From Metaclostridioides mangenotii (GTDB lineage Bacteria > Bacillota > Clostridia > Peptostreptococcales > Peptostreptococcaceae), in NCBI RefSeq assembly GCF_018917235.1, contig NZ_JAHLOF010000004.1, positions 186,001 to 250,000 of the forward strand: DNA of 64,000 nucleotides, in the 5' to 3' direction. The position numbers and the translations under genes are program-made. The notes beneath the pieces were generated by a model. That model searched no databases. It worked only from the letters and a program-made list of their open reading frames with translations, and was not told where the DNA came from. Shown here one piece after another: positions 16,811-27,108 of the stretch; the stretch's first letter is position 1; every line of letters starts with the position of its first letter.

Positions 16811-18097
16811 ATGCGTCTTGAATTAGGTAAGATCAATATTAAAGATGTTCAATTTGGTGATGAGACAAAAGTAGTAGATGGTATTTTATTCATTAACAAA
16901 GATGAGATGCTACAAGAAATTGGTGGGGATGAGCACATTAAATCAATTGATATAGACATAGCTCGTCCAGGTGAAAGTGTTAGAATTACGCCAGTAAAAG
17001 ATGTAATTGAGCCTAGAGTAAAGGTTGAAGGAAATGGTGGAATATTCCCAGGAATTATATCAAAGGTTGACACTGTTGGAGAAGGTAGAACTCATGCACT
17101 TAAAGGTGTTGCAGTTGTTACTACTGGTAAAATAGTTGGTTTCCAAGAAGGTATAATAGACATGACTGGGGAAGGTGCAAAATACACTCCATTCTCTAAA
17201 TTAAACAACGTTGTTGTAATAGCTGAGCCAGTTGATGGATTAAAACAACATAATCATGAGTACGCAGTTAGAATGATAGGATTTAAAGCTGCAACATATT
17301 TAGGAAAAGTTGCTAAGGAACTTACTCCTGACGAAGTGTCAACTTATGAGACTAAGCCACTACTTGAGCAAATAAATGAATATCCTGAACTACCAAAAGT
17401 GGGGTATGTTTATATGCTTCAAACTCAAGGACTACTTCATGATACTTATGTATACGGAGTTGATGCAAAACAAATAGTTCCAACTTTATTATATCCAACT
17501 GAAATAATGGACGGTGCTGTTGTAAGTGGTAACTGTGTTTCTGCTTGTGATAAAAACCCAAGCTATGTTCACATAAACAATGGAGTTATAGAAGAACTTT
17601 ATGCTCAACATGGTAAAGAAATAAACTTCGTTGGTGTAATAATTACCAATGAAAACGTATACCTAGCTGACAAAGAAAGATCTTCAAACTGGACTTCTAA
17701 GTTGTGTAAATACCTAGGTTTAGATGCGGCTATAGTATCACAAGAAGGTTTTGGAAACCCTGATACTGACCTTATAATGAACTGCAAGAAGATAGAGAAC
17801 CAAGGAGTTAAAACAGTAATAGTTACTGACGAGTACGCTGGTAGAGATGGTGCATCCCAGTCATTAGCAGATGCTGATCCAAAAGCAGACGCTGTTGTAA
17901 CTGGAGGAAATGCTAATCAAGTAGTAGTATTACCAAAGCTTGATAAAATTATAGGCCATTTAGATGTAGTTGAAGTAATAGCAGGAGGGGCTGACGGTAG
18001 TTTGAAAGAAGATGGAACTATCGAGGTTGAGATACAAGCTATAACTGGTGCTACGAATGAAACAGGATTTGGTCATTTAACATCAAAAGGATTTTAA
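16811..18097 (+). CDS. grdE: Glycine reductase component B, alpha/beta proprotein
   Basis: 428-residue proprotein that is cut into two subunits. The processing site is SGNC-VSAC, with Cys242 becoming the pyruvoyl group that forms a Schiff base with glycine; the residue number equals that known from other GrdE proteins. Component B binds glycine and hands the carboxymethyl group to the selenocysteine of GrdA. AGGAGG site and ATG start. It is followed directly by grdA and grdB. Confidence 0.95.
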   Translation: MRLELGKINIKDVQFGDETKVVDGILFINKDEMLQEIGGDEHIKSIDIDIARPGESVRITPVKDVIEPRVKVEGNGGIFPGIISKVDTVGEGRTHALKGVAVVTTGKIVGFQEGIIDMTGEGAKYTPFSKLNNVVVIAEPVDGLKQHNHEYAVRMIGFKAATYLGKVAKELTPDEVSTYETKPLLEQINEYPELPKVGYVYMLQTQGLLHDTYVYGVDAKQIVPTLLYPTEIMDGAVVSGNCVSACDKNPSYVHINNGVIEELYAQHGKEINFVGVIITNENVYLADKERSSNWTSKLCKYLGLDAAIVSQEGFGNPDTDLIMNCKKIENQGVKTVIVTDEYAGRDGASQSLADADPKADAVVTGGNANQVVVLPKLDKIIGHLDVVEVIAGGADGSLKEDGTIEVEIQAITGATNETGFGHLTSKGF

Positions 18098-18171
18098 TTA
18101 AATTTAAATTGTAATTGATATTTAAGAATAAATATATAAATTAGATTTTAAAATAAACGAGGAGGAATATT

Positions 18172-18651
18172 ATGAGCTTATTGACTAATAAGAAGGTCCT
18201 TATAATAGGTGACCGTGACGGAATACCTGGACCTGCGATAGATGAGTGTGTAAAAACTGTAGAAGGGGCAGAGATAATATTTTCATCAACTGAATGTTTT
18301 GTCTGAACGGCTGCCGGGGCTATGGACTTAGAAAACCAAAAAAGAGTTAAAGATGCTTCTGATAAATACGGAGCTGAGAACTTAGTGGTTTTACTAGGTG
18401 CTGCTGAAGCCGAAGCTGCAGGTCTTGCAGCTGAGACAGTTACTGCCGGAGATCCAACATTCGCTGGACCGCTTGCTGGAGTTGATTTAGGATTAAGCGT
18501 TTACCATGTTGTTGAATCAGAGATGAAAGAGTTATTTGATGATGAAGTTTACGAAGATCAAGTAGGAATGATGGAGATGGTTTTAGAGGTTGACGAGATA
18601 GCAGATGAAATGAAAGAAATAAGAGATGAATTCTGCAAGTTCAATAACTAA
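18172..18651 (+). CDS. grdA: Glycine reductase component A selenoprotein
   Basis: 159 residues when TGA at 18304-18306 (codon 45) is read as Sec. The motif CFVU (Cys42-x-x-Sec45) is the classic GrdA redox site, which carries the Se-carboxymethyl intermediate shared by the glycine, sarcosine and betaine reductases. ATG with GGAGG upstream. The frame continues through [16 protein letters not shown], typical of GrdA. Only one grdA is present in the window, so both component B modules presumably use it. Confidence 0.97.
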
Positions 18652-18677
18652 AATAAAATCTAAAGGGGTGAAATCGT

Positions 18678-19988
18678 ATGGAAAAGCTTAGAGTAGTTCA
18701 TTATGTAAATCAGTTCTTCGCTGGTATTGGTGGAGAAGAAAAGGCTGATACAAAGCCTCACGTAGCTGAGACTTTGCCACCAATAAGTGTACAACTTAAT
18801 AAAAATTTGGGCGATGAATTAGAAATAGTTGGAACGGTTGTTTGCGGAGATAGCTATTTCAACGAAAACATTGACGACGCTAGTGAAGAAGTTCTAGGTA
18901 TGATAAAAGAATTCAAACCTGATCTTTTTATAGCAGGTCCTGCATTTAACGCTGGTAGATACGGGGTTGCTGCTGGAACAATAACAAAAGTTGTTCAAGA
19001 AGCATTAAATATACCATGTGTTACAGGAATGTATATAGAAAATCCAGGTGCAGATATGTTCAAGAAGGATGTTTACGTTATAGAAACTTCTGACTCTGCA
19101 GCGGGAATGAGGAAAGCGCTTCCTAAGTTAGCTAAATTTGCAATTAAACTTACTAAAGGAGAAGAAATCGGAGCTCCTAAAGAAGAAGGATATATGCCAA
19201 GAGGAATAAGAGTTAACTACTTCCACGAAGATAGAGGATCTAAGAGAGCAGTAGATATGCTTATCAAAAAGATCAAAGGAGACCCATTTGAGACTGAATA
19301 CCCAATGCCTGATTTCGACAGAGTTGATCCAAATCCAGCAGTAAAAGATATTACAAAAGCTACAGTAGCTCTAGTAACATCTGGTGGTATTGTTCCAAAA
19401 GGAAACCCGGATAGAATAGAGTCTTCGTCAGCTTCTAAGTACGGTTCTTACTCAATAGCTGGAGTAGAAAACCTTACTGAAGAAACTTATGAAACAGCAC
19501 ATGGTGGTTTCGACCCTGTTTACTGTAATATAGATTCAGATAGAGTTCTACCTGTTGACGTTCTAAGAGACTTAGAAAAAGAAGGAGCTATAGGTAAACT
19601 ATATGAGACTTTCTTCTCAACAGTTGGTAACGGTACTGCCGTTGCAAGTGCTAAGAAATATGCATCTGAAATAGGTGCTAAATTAAAGGCTGACGGCGTA
19701 GATGCAGTAATCTTAACTTCTACGTGAGGCACTTGTACTCGTTGCGGTGCAACGATGGTAAAAGAAATTGAAAGAGCAGGAATACCTGTTGTACACATGT
19801 GTACAGTTGTTCCAATCTCACTTACAGTAGGAGCAAACAGAATAATTCCAACTATTGCAATACCTCATCCACTTGGAAATCCAGCTCTAGAGCCGGAAGA
19901 AGAAAAGGCTTTAAGAAGAGGATTAGTGGAAAAAGCACTAAAAGCATTAACAACAGAAGTTGATGGTCAAACAGTGTTTGAAGACTAG
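18678..19988 (+). CDS. grdB: Glycine reductase component B gamma selenoprotein
   Basis: 436 residues with TGA at 19725-19727 (codon 350) read as Sec in the motif STUGTCTRCG. A perfect CGTTGC-GGT-GCAACG hairpin at 19740-19754 fits the bacterial SECIS. GrdB holds the Sec that helps split the substrate C-N bond with the GrdE pyruvoyl group. The start has AAGGGGTG upstream. A GC-rich hairpin follows the gene before grdC. Confidence 0.97.
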
Positions 19989-20059
19989 TAAATAAAAGAA
20001 ACAACATCAAATTATAATGTCACATCATATAAATACTTAACTATATACTATCCAATCTA

Positions 20060-20092
20060 TGGATTTCGCGGGCGTCCTGCCCGTGAAATCCA
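20060..20092 (+). other. GC-rich intercistronic hairpin between grdB and grdC
   Basis: A 14-bp stem (one G-U pair) with a 5-base loop and core CGCGGGC / GCCCGTG, far more GC-rich than the surroundings and without a T tail. It probably stabilises or processes the mRNA so that component B is made in excess of component C. Confidence 0.65.
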
Positions 20093-20145
20093 CAATAAAA
20101 TTAAGAACATAATTGAGAACAAAAAATCTTTGGGGGTGCAAATTA

Positions 20146-21681
20146 ATGACTTTTCCAGTATTAAAAGGTGCAGGCTACATACTTGCTCATACTCCGGATA
20201 TGATAATTCAAAATGGGACTACATGTTCTGTTGAGAGACAAACACATCCAGATTCGGAATTTTTAAAAGAAATAGGTAAACACATCAGAACTTTTGATGA
20301 AGTAGTAAACTACATGCCAAATCAAGTTTATATAGGAAACAATAGGCCAGAAGATTTAAAAGATTTAGAAATGCCTTGGTGTAACCAAAAAGTTGAAGGA
20401 AATAGAAATGGTAAATTTGGGGAAATAATGCCTCAAGATGAATTTTTAGCATTTATGCAAATTAGTGATGCTTTCGATTTAGTTAAATTATCTGAAAGCT
20501 TTGTAAATGAAGTAAAACCTAAAATTGAAAATAACTACCCTGAGATCGCGCCATTCTTTGGTAAATTAAAGGGAGACGATATAGAAGACGCAAGAGCTCT
20601 TATTGATGAGCATATAGCTGAAGGTTTATTCCACAACGGTGAACTAGTAGGATATGTAAAAAGAGCTCATGACGTAGATATTAACCTAAATGCACATACT
20701 ATGTTTGAAAACTTAGTAGTTAAGGCTTCAGGAATAATATCTGCAATACACATGTTAAGACATAGCGAAATAGATCCAAATGCTATTGATTATGTAATAG
20801 AGTGTTCAGAAGAAGCTTGTGGAGATATGAATCAGAGAGGTGGAGGAAACTTCGCTAAGTCTATAGCTGAAATCGTTGGTTTAACTAATGCAACAGGTTC
20901 CGATACAAGAGGATTCTGTGCAGCTCCAACACATGCACTTATTCAAGCAGCAGCTTTAGTAAAAGCAGGAATTCATAAAAATGTAATGGTAGTAGCAGGT
21001 GGTGCAAGTGCTAAATTAGGAATGAACTCAAAAGATCATATTAAAAAAGGTCTTCCTGTTCTAGAAGATGTAGTTGGGGGATTTGCAGTTTTAGTTTCTG
21101 AAAACGATGGTGTAAATCCAATTATAAGAACAGACTTAACAGGAAAACATACTGTTGGAACTGGGTCTTCTCCTCAAGCAGTTATGACCTCTTTAATCAC
21201 TTCAGGGCTTGATAGAGCAGATTTAAAAATAACAGACGTTGATGTATACTCAGTTGAAATGCAAAATCCTGATATAACGAAACCTGCGGGAGCTGGTGAT
21301 GTTCCAGAAGCAAACTACAAAATGATAGGTGCACTTGCAGTTAAACGTGGAGATATGGAGAAAAAAGATCTAAAAGCTTTCGTATCTAAGAGTGGTTTGC
21401 CAGGTTGGGCTCCGACACAAGGTCATATACCATCAGGGGTACCATATGCTGGTTTCGCTATAGATGATATGACTACAGGTAATAAAAATAGAGCTATGAT
21501 AGTTGGTAAAGGAAGCTTGTTCTTAGGAAGAATGACTAATTTATTTGATGGAGTTTCTTTGATTATAGAGAGAAATACAGGAGTTACAGAAGATGCATCT
21601 AATGGTGTATCTAAGGATGAAATTAAGAAAATAATTGCTGAATCCATGAAAAAATTAGCATTAGATATGATGGAAGAATAG
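20146..21681 (+). CDS. grdC: Glycine reductase component C, beta subunit
   Basis: 511 residues, start MTFPVLKGAGY after GGGGGT; an upstream in-frame ATT at 20113 is rejected. It has a FabH/thiolase-like fold with a probable active-site Cys in DTRGFCAAPTHAL. With GrdD it converts Se-carboxymethyl-GrdA to acetyl phosphate, giving ATP through acetate kinase. It is followed 10 bases later by grdD. Confidence 0.95.
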   Translation: MTFPVLKGAGYILAHTPDMIIQNGTTCSVERQTHPDSEFLKEIGKHIRTFDEVVNYMPNQVYIGNNRPEDLKDLEMPWCNQKVEGNRNGKFGEIMPQDEFLAFMQISDAFDLVKLSESFVNEVKPKIENNYPEIAPFFGKLKGDDIEDARALIDEHIAEGLFHNGELVGYVKRAHDVDINLNAHTMFENLVVKASGIISAIHMLRHSEIDPNAIDYVIECSEEACGDMNQRGGGNFAKSIAEIVGLTNATGSDTRGFCAAPTHALIQAAALVKAGIHKNVMVVAGGASAKLGMNSKDHIKKGLPVLEDVVGGFAVLVSENDGVNPIIRTDLTGKHTVGTGSSPQAVMTSLITSGLDRADLKITDVDVYSVEMQNPDITKPAGAGDVPEANYKMIGALAVKRGDMEKKDLKAFVSKSGLPGWAPTQGHIPSGVPYAGFAIDDMTTGNKNRAMIVGKGSLFLGRMTNLFDGVSLIIERNTGVTEDASNGVSKDEIKKIIAESMKKLALDMMEE

Positions 21682-21691
21682 GGGTGATTAT

Positions 21692-22837
21692 ATGTCTAAG
21701 AAAGTAATTGCAGATGTATTCTTAGAAGTAGCTAATGCAATAGAAAGTGGAGAATTCGGAAAAAAATTCAAAATAGGACTTACTACTCTTGGAAGTGAAC
21801 ATGGAGTTAAAAACCTTGTTGATGGTGCTGAACTTGCGAATTCTGGACTATTTGACATTGTTTTAATCGGACCAAAGTATGATACAGATTTAGAAGTTGT
21901 AGAAGTAAATGATGAAGCTGATATGCACTGTAAGATGGAAGAACTACTTGATTCGGGATATATTGACGCTTGTGTTACAATGCACTACAATTTCCCAATA
22001 GGAGTTTCAACTGTTGGTAGAGTTATAACTCCAGCTAAAGGCAAGGAAATGATACTTGCAACAACTACAGGGACTAGTGCGACTAATAGAATAGAAGCTA
22101 TGATTAGGAATGCTATATACGGAGTTTCTACAGCTAAATCAATAGGAATTAAAAAACCTACAGTTGGTATACTAAATGTTGATGGAGCAAGACAAGTAGA
22201 AAAGGGTCTTAAGGAGTTAAAAGATGGCGGATACGATATAGAATTTGCAGAATCTATAAGAGCTGATGGCGGATGTGTAATGAGAGGTAATGACCTTCTT
22301 GTTGGAGCCCCTGATGTTATGGTAACAGACACTCTATCAGGAAATATATTTATGAAGGTATTCTCCTCTTTTAATACCGGTGGAGATTATGAAGCACAAG
22401 GATATGGTTATGGACCTGGTGTTGGTGAAAACTATGATAGAAGAGTTTTAATACTATCTAGAGCTTCTGGTTCTCCAGTTGTAGCCAATGCTTTGAAATA
22501 CGCTTATGATGTTGTAAAAGGTTCAATTAATACTATAGCAAAAGAGGAATTTTCAAAAGCAAAAAAAGCTAAATTCGACGATATAATATCTTCTTTAACT
22601 AAAAAAGAGGTTAAATCTGAGAAAGTCGAAGTAAAGATGCCTGATAAAGAGGTAGTTACTTACCAAATAAATGGTATTGACATAATGGATCTAGAAGATG
22701 CTGTTGCCGAACTGTGGAAAAATGGAATATATGCAGAAAGTGGAATGGGATGTACTGGACCAATTGTACTTGTAAATGAAGACAAGGGCGGTGTATCAAT
22801 AGACACCCTTATCAAAGCAGGGTACACTGCCAATTAA
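21692..22837 (+). CDS. grdD: Glycine reductase component C, alpha subunit
   Basis: 381-residue PlsX/phosphate acetyltransferase-like protein, GGGGTG site then ATG. GrdD with GrdC forms the acetyl-phosphate-producing component C. The C-terminal Cys in SGMGCTGP is the conserved thiol that carries the acetyl group in GrdD. It is the last gene of the operon, followed by a strong bidirectional terminator. Confidence 0.95.
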   Translation: MSKKVIADVFLEVANAIESGEFGKKFKIGLTTLGSEHGVKNLVDGAELANSGLFDIVLIGPKYDTDLEVVEVNDEADMHCKMEELLDSGYIDACVTMHYNFPIGVSTVGRVITPAKGKEMILATTTGTSATNRIEAMIRNAIYGVSTAKSIGIKKPTVGILNVDGARQVEKGLKELKDGGYDIEFAESIRADGGCVMRGNDLLVGAPDVMVTDTLSGNIFMKVFSSFNTGGDYEAQGYGYGPGVGENYDRRVLILSRASGSPVVANALKYAYDVVKGSINTIAKEEFSKAKKAKFDDIISSLTKKEVKSEKVEVKMPDKEVVTYQINGIDIMDLEDAVAELWKNGIYAESGMGCTGPIVLVNEDKGGVSIDTLIKAGYTAN

Positions 22838-22890
22838 GCCTACTAAAAAATTTATAATATAGAATTAAAAGCTATAAAATCCAAACTATT

Positions 22891-22937
22891 AAAAAGAAAC
22901 AGACTCTTATTTTTACTTAGAGTCTGTTTCTTTTTTG
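22891..22937. terminator. Bidirectional terminator, grdD / PucR-type gene
   Basis: Perfect 17-bp inverted repeat (22891-22907 with 22919-22935, core GAAACAGACTCT) rich in A on one side and T on the other, between convergent genes. Confidence 0.9.
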
Positions 22938-22952
22938 TGTGGTTTAGTTGTA

Positions 22953-24110
22953 TTAAAAACTAGTATTCATTTGTTTATATATTTTATGTAGTTTGACACC
23001 TAAAGATATTCGCTCATAAAACTCTATTGTTGAATCCTCAAGGCCTAAAATAGATTTAACTTTAAGAACTCTATATCTAACTGTATTTTCATGTTGATAG
23101 ATAAGTTGGGCAGTCTTCTTATAATCTCCGCAACATTCAACAAAAGTGATAAGTGTGTGGAGCAGGTCTTTATTGTGATTTTTATCATATTGTATTATTG
23201 GTACAATTGTATTATTGTATATAGATTTTATAACAGGAGTATCTTTAAAGGATAGTAATAACGAGAATGATCCTAATTTACCATAGTATACAATAGAATC
23301 ATTGTGCAGCACTCTTGAAGTACAGCTTATAACAGCCTGTGAAATAGACTCTTGAATGTCCATTAAATGTAATAAGTTATTACTAACACCGACTATATAA
23401 TCATTGACGTTTGTCTTTATAAGTTCCAGGTAGTAATTTATATGCGAAATAATTTTACTGTTAGGCATATTATTGTAAGTCAATATTATTAGGAGACCAT
23501 TTTTATAAGGTATGCAGAAATTTTGTTTAGATTCATTTATAGCATTAATAAAATGGTTAGAAAATTTATAGTCAGAGTCGTTTGAATAACAGTATAGAGT
23601 TGTTACATATCCTAAAAAATGGGGATTTATTTCGTTGATAATTTTGTTAGTTTTAAGGGGATCTTTGGTTTTTATTAAATTCATTAACTGCATTTCTAAA
23701 ATAATGTTTTTTTGATCTTCAACCATGAGAAGATATACGCTTTTCATAATATCACCATAAGATACTGAATAATCTATCGTTAGGATAGGAAAATTTATAT
23801 TGTTGCAATGTTCAGCCATATCTTTAGTAAAGTATTCAAGGTATTCACTAGTTATGCAAAGACAACTACATTTTCTGGAATTTAAAAAATCAATAGCGAA
23901 AATAGCTTCTTTATAATCGTCTTTCCAAAAATAAAAGTTGGATACAAAAAAATCCCCTTCTTTTAAAACTATCAAATCCCTTTCAATTTGAATTGGGCAA
24001 TCAAATACCGATACTCTTTTCACAATACGATCAAGGCCATTTTTACCAGCTAAAACTGTTGTATTTTTGAACAAGTCTAGTTGTAATACATCCTTTACAG
24101 TAATTGACAT
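22953..24110 (-). CDS. PucR-family transcriptional regulator
   Basis: 385-residue regulator: N-terminal PucR ligand domain (VKDVLQLDLFKNTTVLAGKNG), a middle region, and a C-terminal helix-turn-helix with HENTVRYRVLKVKSILG typical of the PucR C-terminal domain. It is divergent from the second reductase cluster with a 208-base shared intergenic region, so it probably senses the amine substrate and controls that cluster (inference). Relatives act as activators of purine or amino acid catabolism. Confidence 0.85.
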   Translation of the reverse strand: MSITVKDVLQLDLFKNTTVLAGKNGLDRIVKRVSVFDCPIQIERDLIVLKEGDFFVSNFYFWKDDYKEAIFAIDFLNSRKCSCLCITSEYLEYFTKDMAEHCNNINFPILTIDYSVSYGDIMKSVYLLMVEDQKNIILEMQLMNLIKTKDPLKTNKIINEINPHFLGYVTTLYCYSNDSDYKFSNHFINAINESKQNFCIPYKNGLLIILTYNNMPNSKIISHINYYLELIKTNVNDYIVGVSNNLLHLMDIQESISQAVISCTSRVLHNDSIVYYGKLGSFSLLLSFKDTPVIKSIYNNTIVPIIQYDKNHNKDLLHTLITFVECCGDYKKTAQLIYQHENTVRYRVLKVKSILGLEDSTIEFYERISLGVKLHKIYKQMNTSF

Positions 24111-24318
24111 AATTAAGCCTCCGAATATATTTAATTATAATCTAACATCATATAATTATATTCTATCAAATAAAAAAGTAGAATGATATATCTTTGTAAT
24201 AATTACCAAAAAAACATATATTAATTAAAAAAATAACAAATAAATAAAAATAGTTATGTAATAAACTTATATTAAGGGGTAGAACTATAGTAAATATCTA
24301 TGATAGAGGAGGGTTATT

Positions 24319-25644
24319 ATGAAATTAGAAATTGGACAATTTTATGTTAAAAAAATCACTTTTGGCAAGAAAACGTTTTTTCAAAATGGTGTTTTAACGC
24401 TTAATAAAAAAGAACTTCTAGATTTTGTAAAGATGGATAAGAGGATAACTGAAGCCGATATACACATAGTAAAACCGGGAGATATGGTTAGAATTTGTCC
24501 TGTAAAGGAAGCAATTGAACCGAGGGTAAAATTAGATGGTTCGCCTCTGTTTCCAGGATACACTGGAGATGTAGTTCCTTGTGGAGACTCGAAGACACAT
24601 GCGATGAAAGATTGCAGTGTATTAGTTGTAGGTAAACATTGGGGTGGTTTCCAAGATGGTTTAATTGATATGGGTGGAGAAGGTGCTAAATATACTTATT
24701 TTTCAAAGCTGAATAATATTGTATTGGTAGCAGATACAGATGAGGATTTTGAAAAACGTGAACAACAGAAAAAAAACGATGCACTTAGAAAGGCTGGACA
24801 TAAATTAGCTGAGTATATAGCAAATTGTGTAAAGGATCTAACTCCAGATGAAACTGAAGTTTATGAATTACCATCAGTTACAAAGAGAGATAGAGATGTG
24901 AGTAAACTACCTAGTGTTGTATTAGTTATGCAAGGTCAATCTCAAATGGAAGAATCCGGTTACAACGATTTAGTTTATGGATGGGATATGAACCACTTTG
25001 TACCTACATTTATGCATCCAAATGAGATCTTAGATGGTGCTCTTATTTCTGGAAGTTTTATGCCTTGTTCTTCTAAATGGTCTACTTATGATATACAAAA
25101 TACACCAGTATTAAAAAGTTTATATAAGGAACACGGAAAAACTATAAATTTTTTAGGCGTTATTTTATCAAACCTGAATGTGTCACTTGAGCAGAAAGAA
25201 AGATCAGCAATATTTGTAGCACAGATTGCGAAATCATTAGGCGCAGATGGTGCTATTGTTACTGAAGAAGGATATGGAAATCCTGATGCTGACTTTGTTG
25301 GTTGTATTGTAGCACTTGAAGATGCAGGGGTAAAAGTAGTAGGACTTTCTAATGAATGTACGGGTAGAGATGGGAATTCACAACCATTTGTTACGTTAGA
25401 TAAAAAACTTGATGCAATAGTATCTTGTGGTAATGTTTCAGAAATTATAGAACTTCCAGCAATGGAAATTGTACTTGGAGAGCTAGAGTCTCTAGGGAGA
25501 GATGGATTAGCAGGTGGATGGGCTAATGATGAAGTACTAGGGCCTTCAGTTAGAGAAGATGGATCAATAATAATGGAAAATAACTCAATGTTCTGTGGTG
25601 ACCAAGTTTTAGGTTGGTCTACTAAGACAATGAAAGAATTCTAG
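24319..25644 (+). CDS. Betaine/sarcosine reductase component B proprotein (GrdG/GrdI-like)
   Basis: 441-residue paralogue of GrdE with the same layout (IEPRVK, GEGAKYT, DGALISGS, GYGNPDADFVG). The substrate is probably betaine because a BCCT carrier is two genes downstream; sarcosine is the alternative. The expected autoprocessing Cys is missing: where GrdE has GNC242 this protein has G-S-F247, and the nearest Cys is Cys250 in MPCSSK. Either cleavage uses Cys250 or the protein matures differently. AGGAGG site before the ATG. Confidence 0.88.
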   Translation: MKLEIGQFYVKKITFGKKTFFQNGVLTLNKKELLDFVKMDKRITEADIHIVKPGDMVRICPVKEAIEPRVKLDGSPLFPGYTGDVVPCGDSKTHAMKDCSVLVVGKHWGGFQDGLIDMGGEGAKYTYFSKLNNIVLVADTDEDFEKREQQKKNDALRKAGHKLAEYIANCVKDLTPDETEVYELPSVTKRDRDVSKLPSVVLVMQGQSQMEESGYNDLVYGWDMNHFVPTFMHPNEILDGALISGSFMPCSSKWSTYDIQNTPVLKSLYKEHGKTINFLGVILSNLNVSLEQKERSAIFVAQIAKSLGADGAIVTEEGYGNPDADFVGCIVALEDAGVKVVGLSNECTGRDGNSQPFVTLDKKLDAIVSCGNVSEIIELPAMEIVLGELESLGRDGLAGGWANDEVLGPSVREDGSIIMENNSMFCGDQVLGWSTKTMKEF

Positions 25645-25665
25645 TAGAATAGGGGGGGGAAATTT

Positions 25666-26976
25666 ATGAAAAAAGCAATTTTGTATTTAAATCAGTTTTT
25701 CGGTCAAATCGGTGGTGAAGATAAGGCTGACTATGAACCAGAAATTAGAGACGGTTTAGTAGGTCCAGCTTTACAATTAGATAAATTGTTAGAAAATACT
25801 CAGATTACACATACAGTTATTTGTGGAGATAATTTTATAGGATCAAACACTGAAGAAGCCATTAATAAAATACTTGGTTTTTTAGAAGATAAGGAGTTTG
25901 ATATATTCTTTGCAGGCCCAGCCTTCCAAGCAGGAAGATATGGAGTTGCATGTGGACATATATGTAAAGCAGTAAAAAATAAATTTGGTGTAGAAGTAGT
26001 CACATCGATGCATGAAGAAAATCCTGGTGTAGATATGTTTAAAAAAGATATGTATATTCTTAAAGGCGGAAATAGTGCAGGAAAAATGAGAAAAGATTTA
26101 TCTAGTTTAGCTAAACTGGGAAATAAAATACTAAATAATCAAAGAGTTTTAGACGCAGAAACAGAGGGAATTTTTGAAAGAGGAAAGAGACATCAAGTTT
26201 GGAGAGACGATAATGTAATGGCAGCAGATAGAGCAGTAGATATGATTATTAAAAAACTTACTGGACAAGATTTTATATCTGAGTTAGAGATACCTTTAAT
26301 TGAGAAAGTCCCAATAGCTCCTGCTGTAAAAAATATTAAAAATGCAAACGTTGCACTTGTTACAACTGGTGGAATAGTTCCTGTCAATAATCCTGATAGA
26401 ATTCAATCTGCATCAGCTACTAGATGGGGAAGATACGATATATCTAATATGGGGGATTTAAAAGCTGGTGAATTTAAAACTATACATGCCGGATTTGATC
26501 CTGCTGTGGCAAACGGAGATCCTGATGTAATAACGCCTATAGATGCTCTTAAAGAACATGAGAAAAAAGGGAATATTGGAAAACTTCACGAATACTTTTA
26601 TTCTACCGTAGGAACTGGCACAACACAAGGTGAAGCTATAAAGATGGCAAATGAAATGATTCCTTATCTTAAGGATGCAAACGTTGACGCTATTATTTTA
26701 GTTTCCACATGAGGTACTTGTACTCGTTGCGGTGCAACGATGGTAAGAGAGTTTGAAAAGGCTGGATATCCTATAGTACAAATGTGCAACCTAGTTCCAG
26801 TTGCTAAAACTGTTGGAGCAAATAGAATAGTAACTACGGTATCAATACCGTATCCGATGGGTGATCCAAAGATATCTAAAGAAGAACAGTATAAACTTAG
26901 ATTCGATATGGTTAAAACAGCTTTAGATGCACTTACAACTGAAATTGATGAGCAAACTGTATTTAAATACAATTAG
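25666..26976 (+). CDS. Betaine/sarcosine reductase component B gamma selenoprotein (GrdF/GrdH-like)
   Basis: 436 residues with TGA at 26710-26712 (codon 349) read as Sec in STUGTCTRCG, identical to the GrdB active site. The CGTTGC-GGT-GCAACG SECIS hairpin is conserved base for base with grdB although the rest of the genes has diverged. It works with the preceding proprotein to bind and cleave a methylated glycine derivative. There is no second grdA, grdC or grdD nearby, so those components are shared with glycine reductase. GGGGGGG site before the ATG. Confidence 0.92.
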
Positions 26977-27108
26977 TTATAAATAATTAACACCGGTTTT
27001 ACAAATATGGACTATAACTTATATAGAAAGACATATTTAATAAATACGATATAAGAACCAATGAACTTACTATATAAAGTATAGTCCTTAAAGTAGGAGG
27101 AGTTAAGT

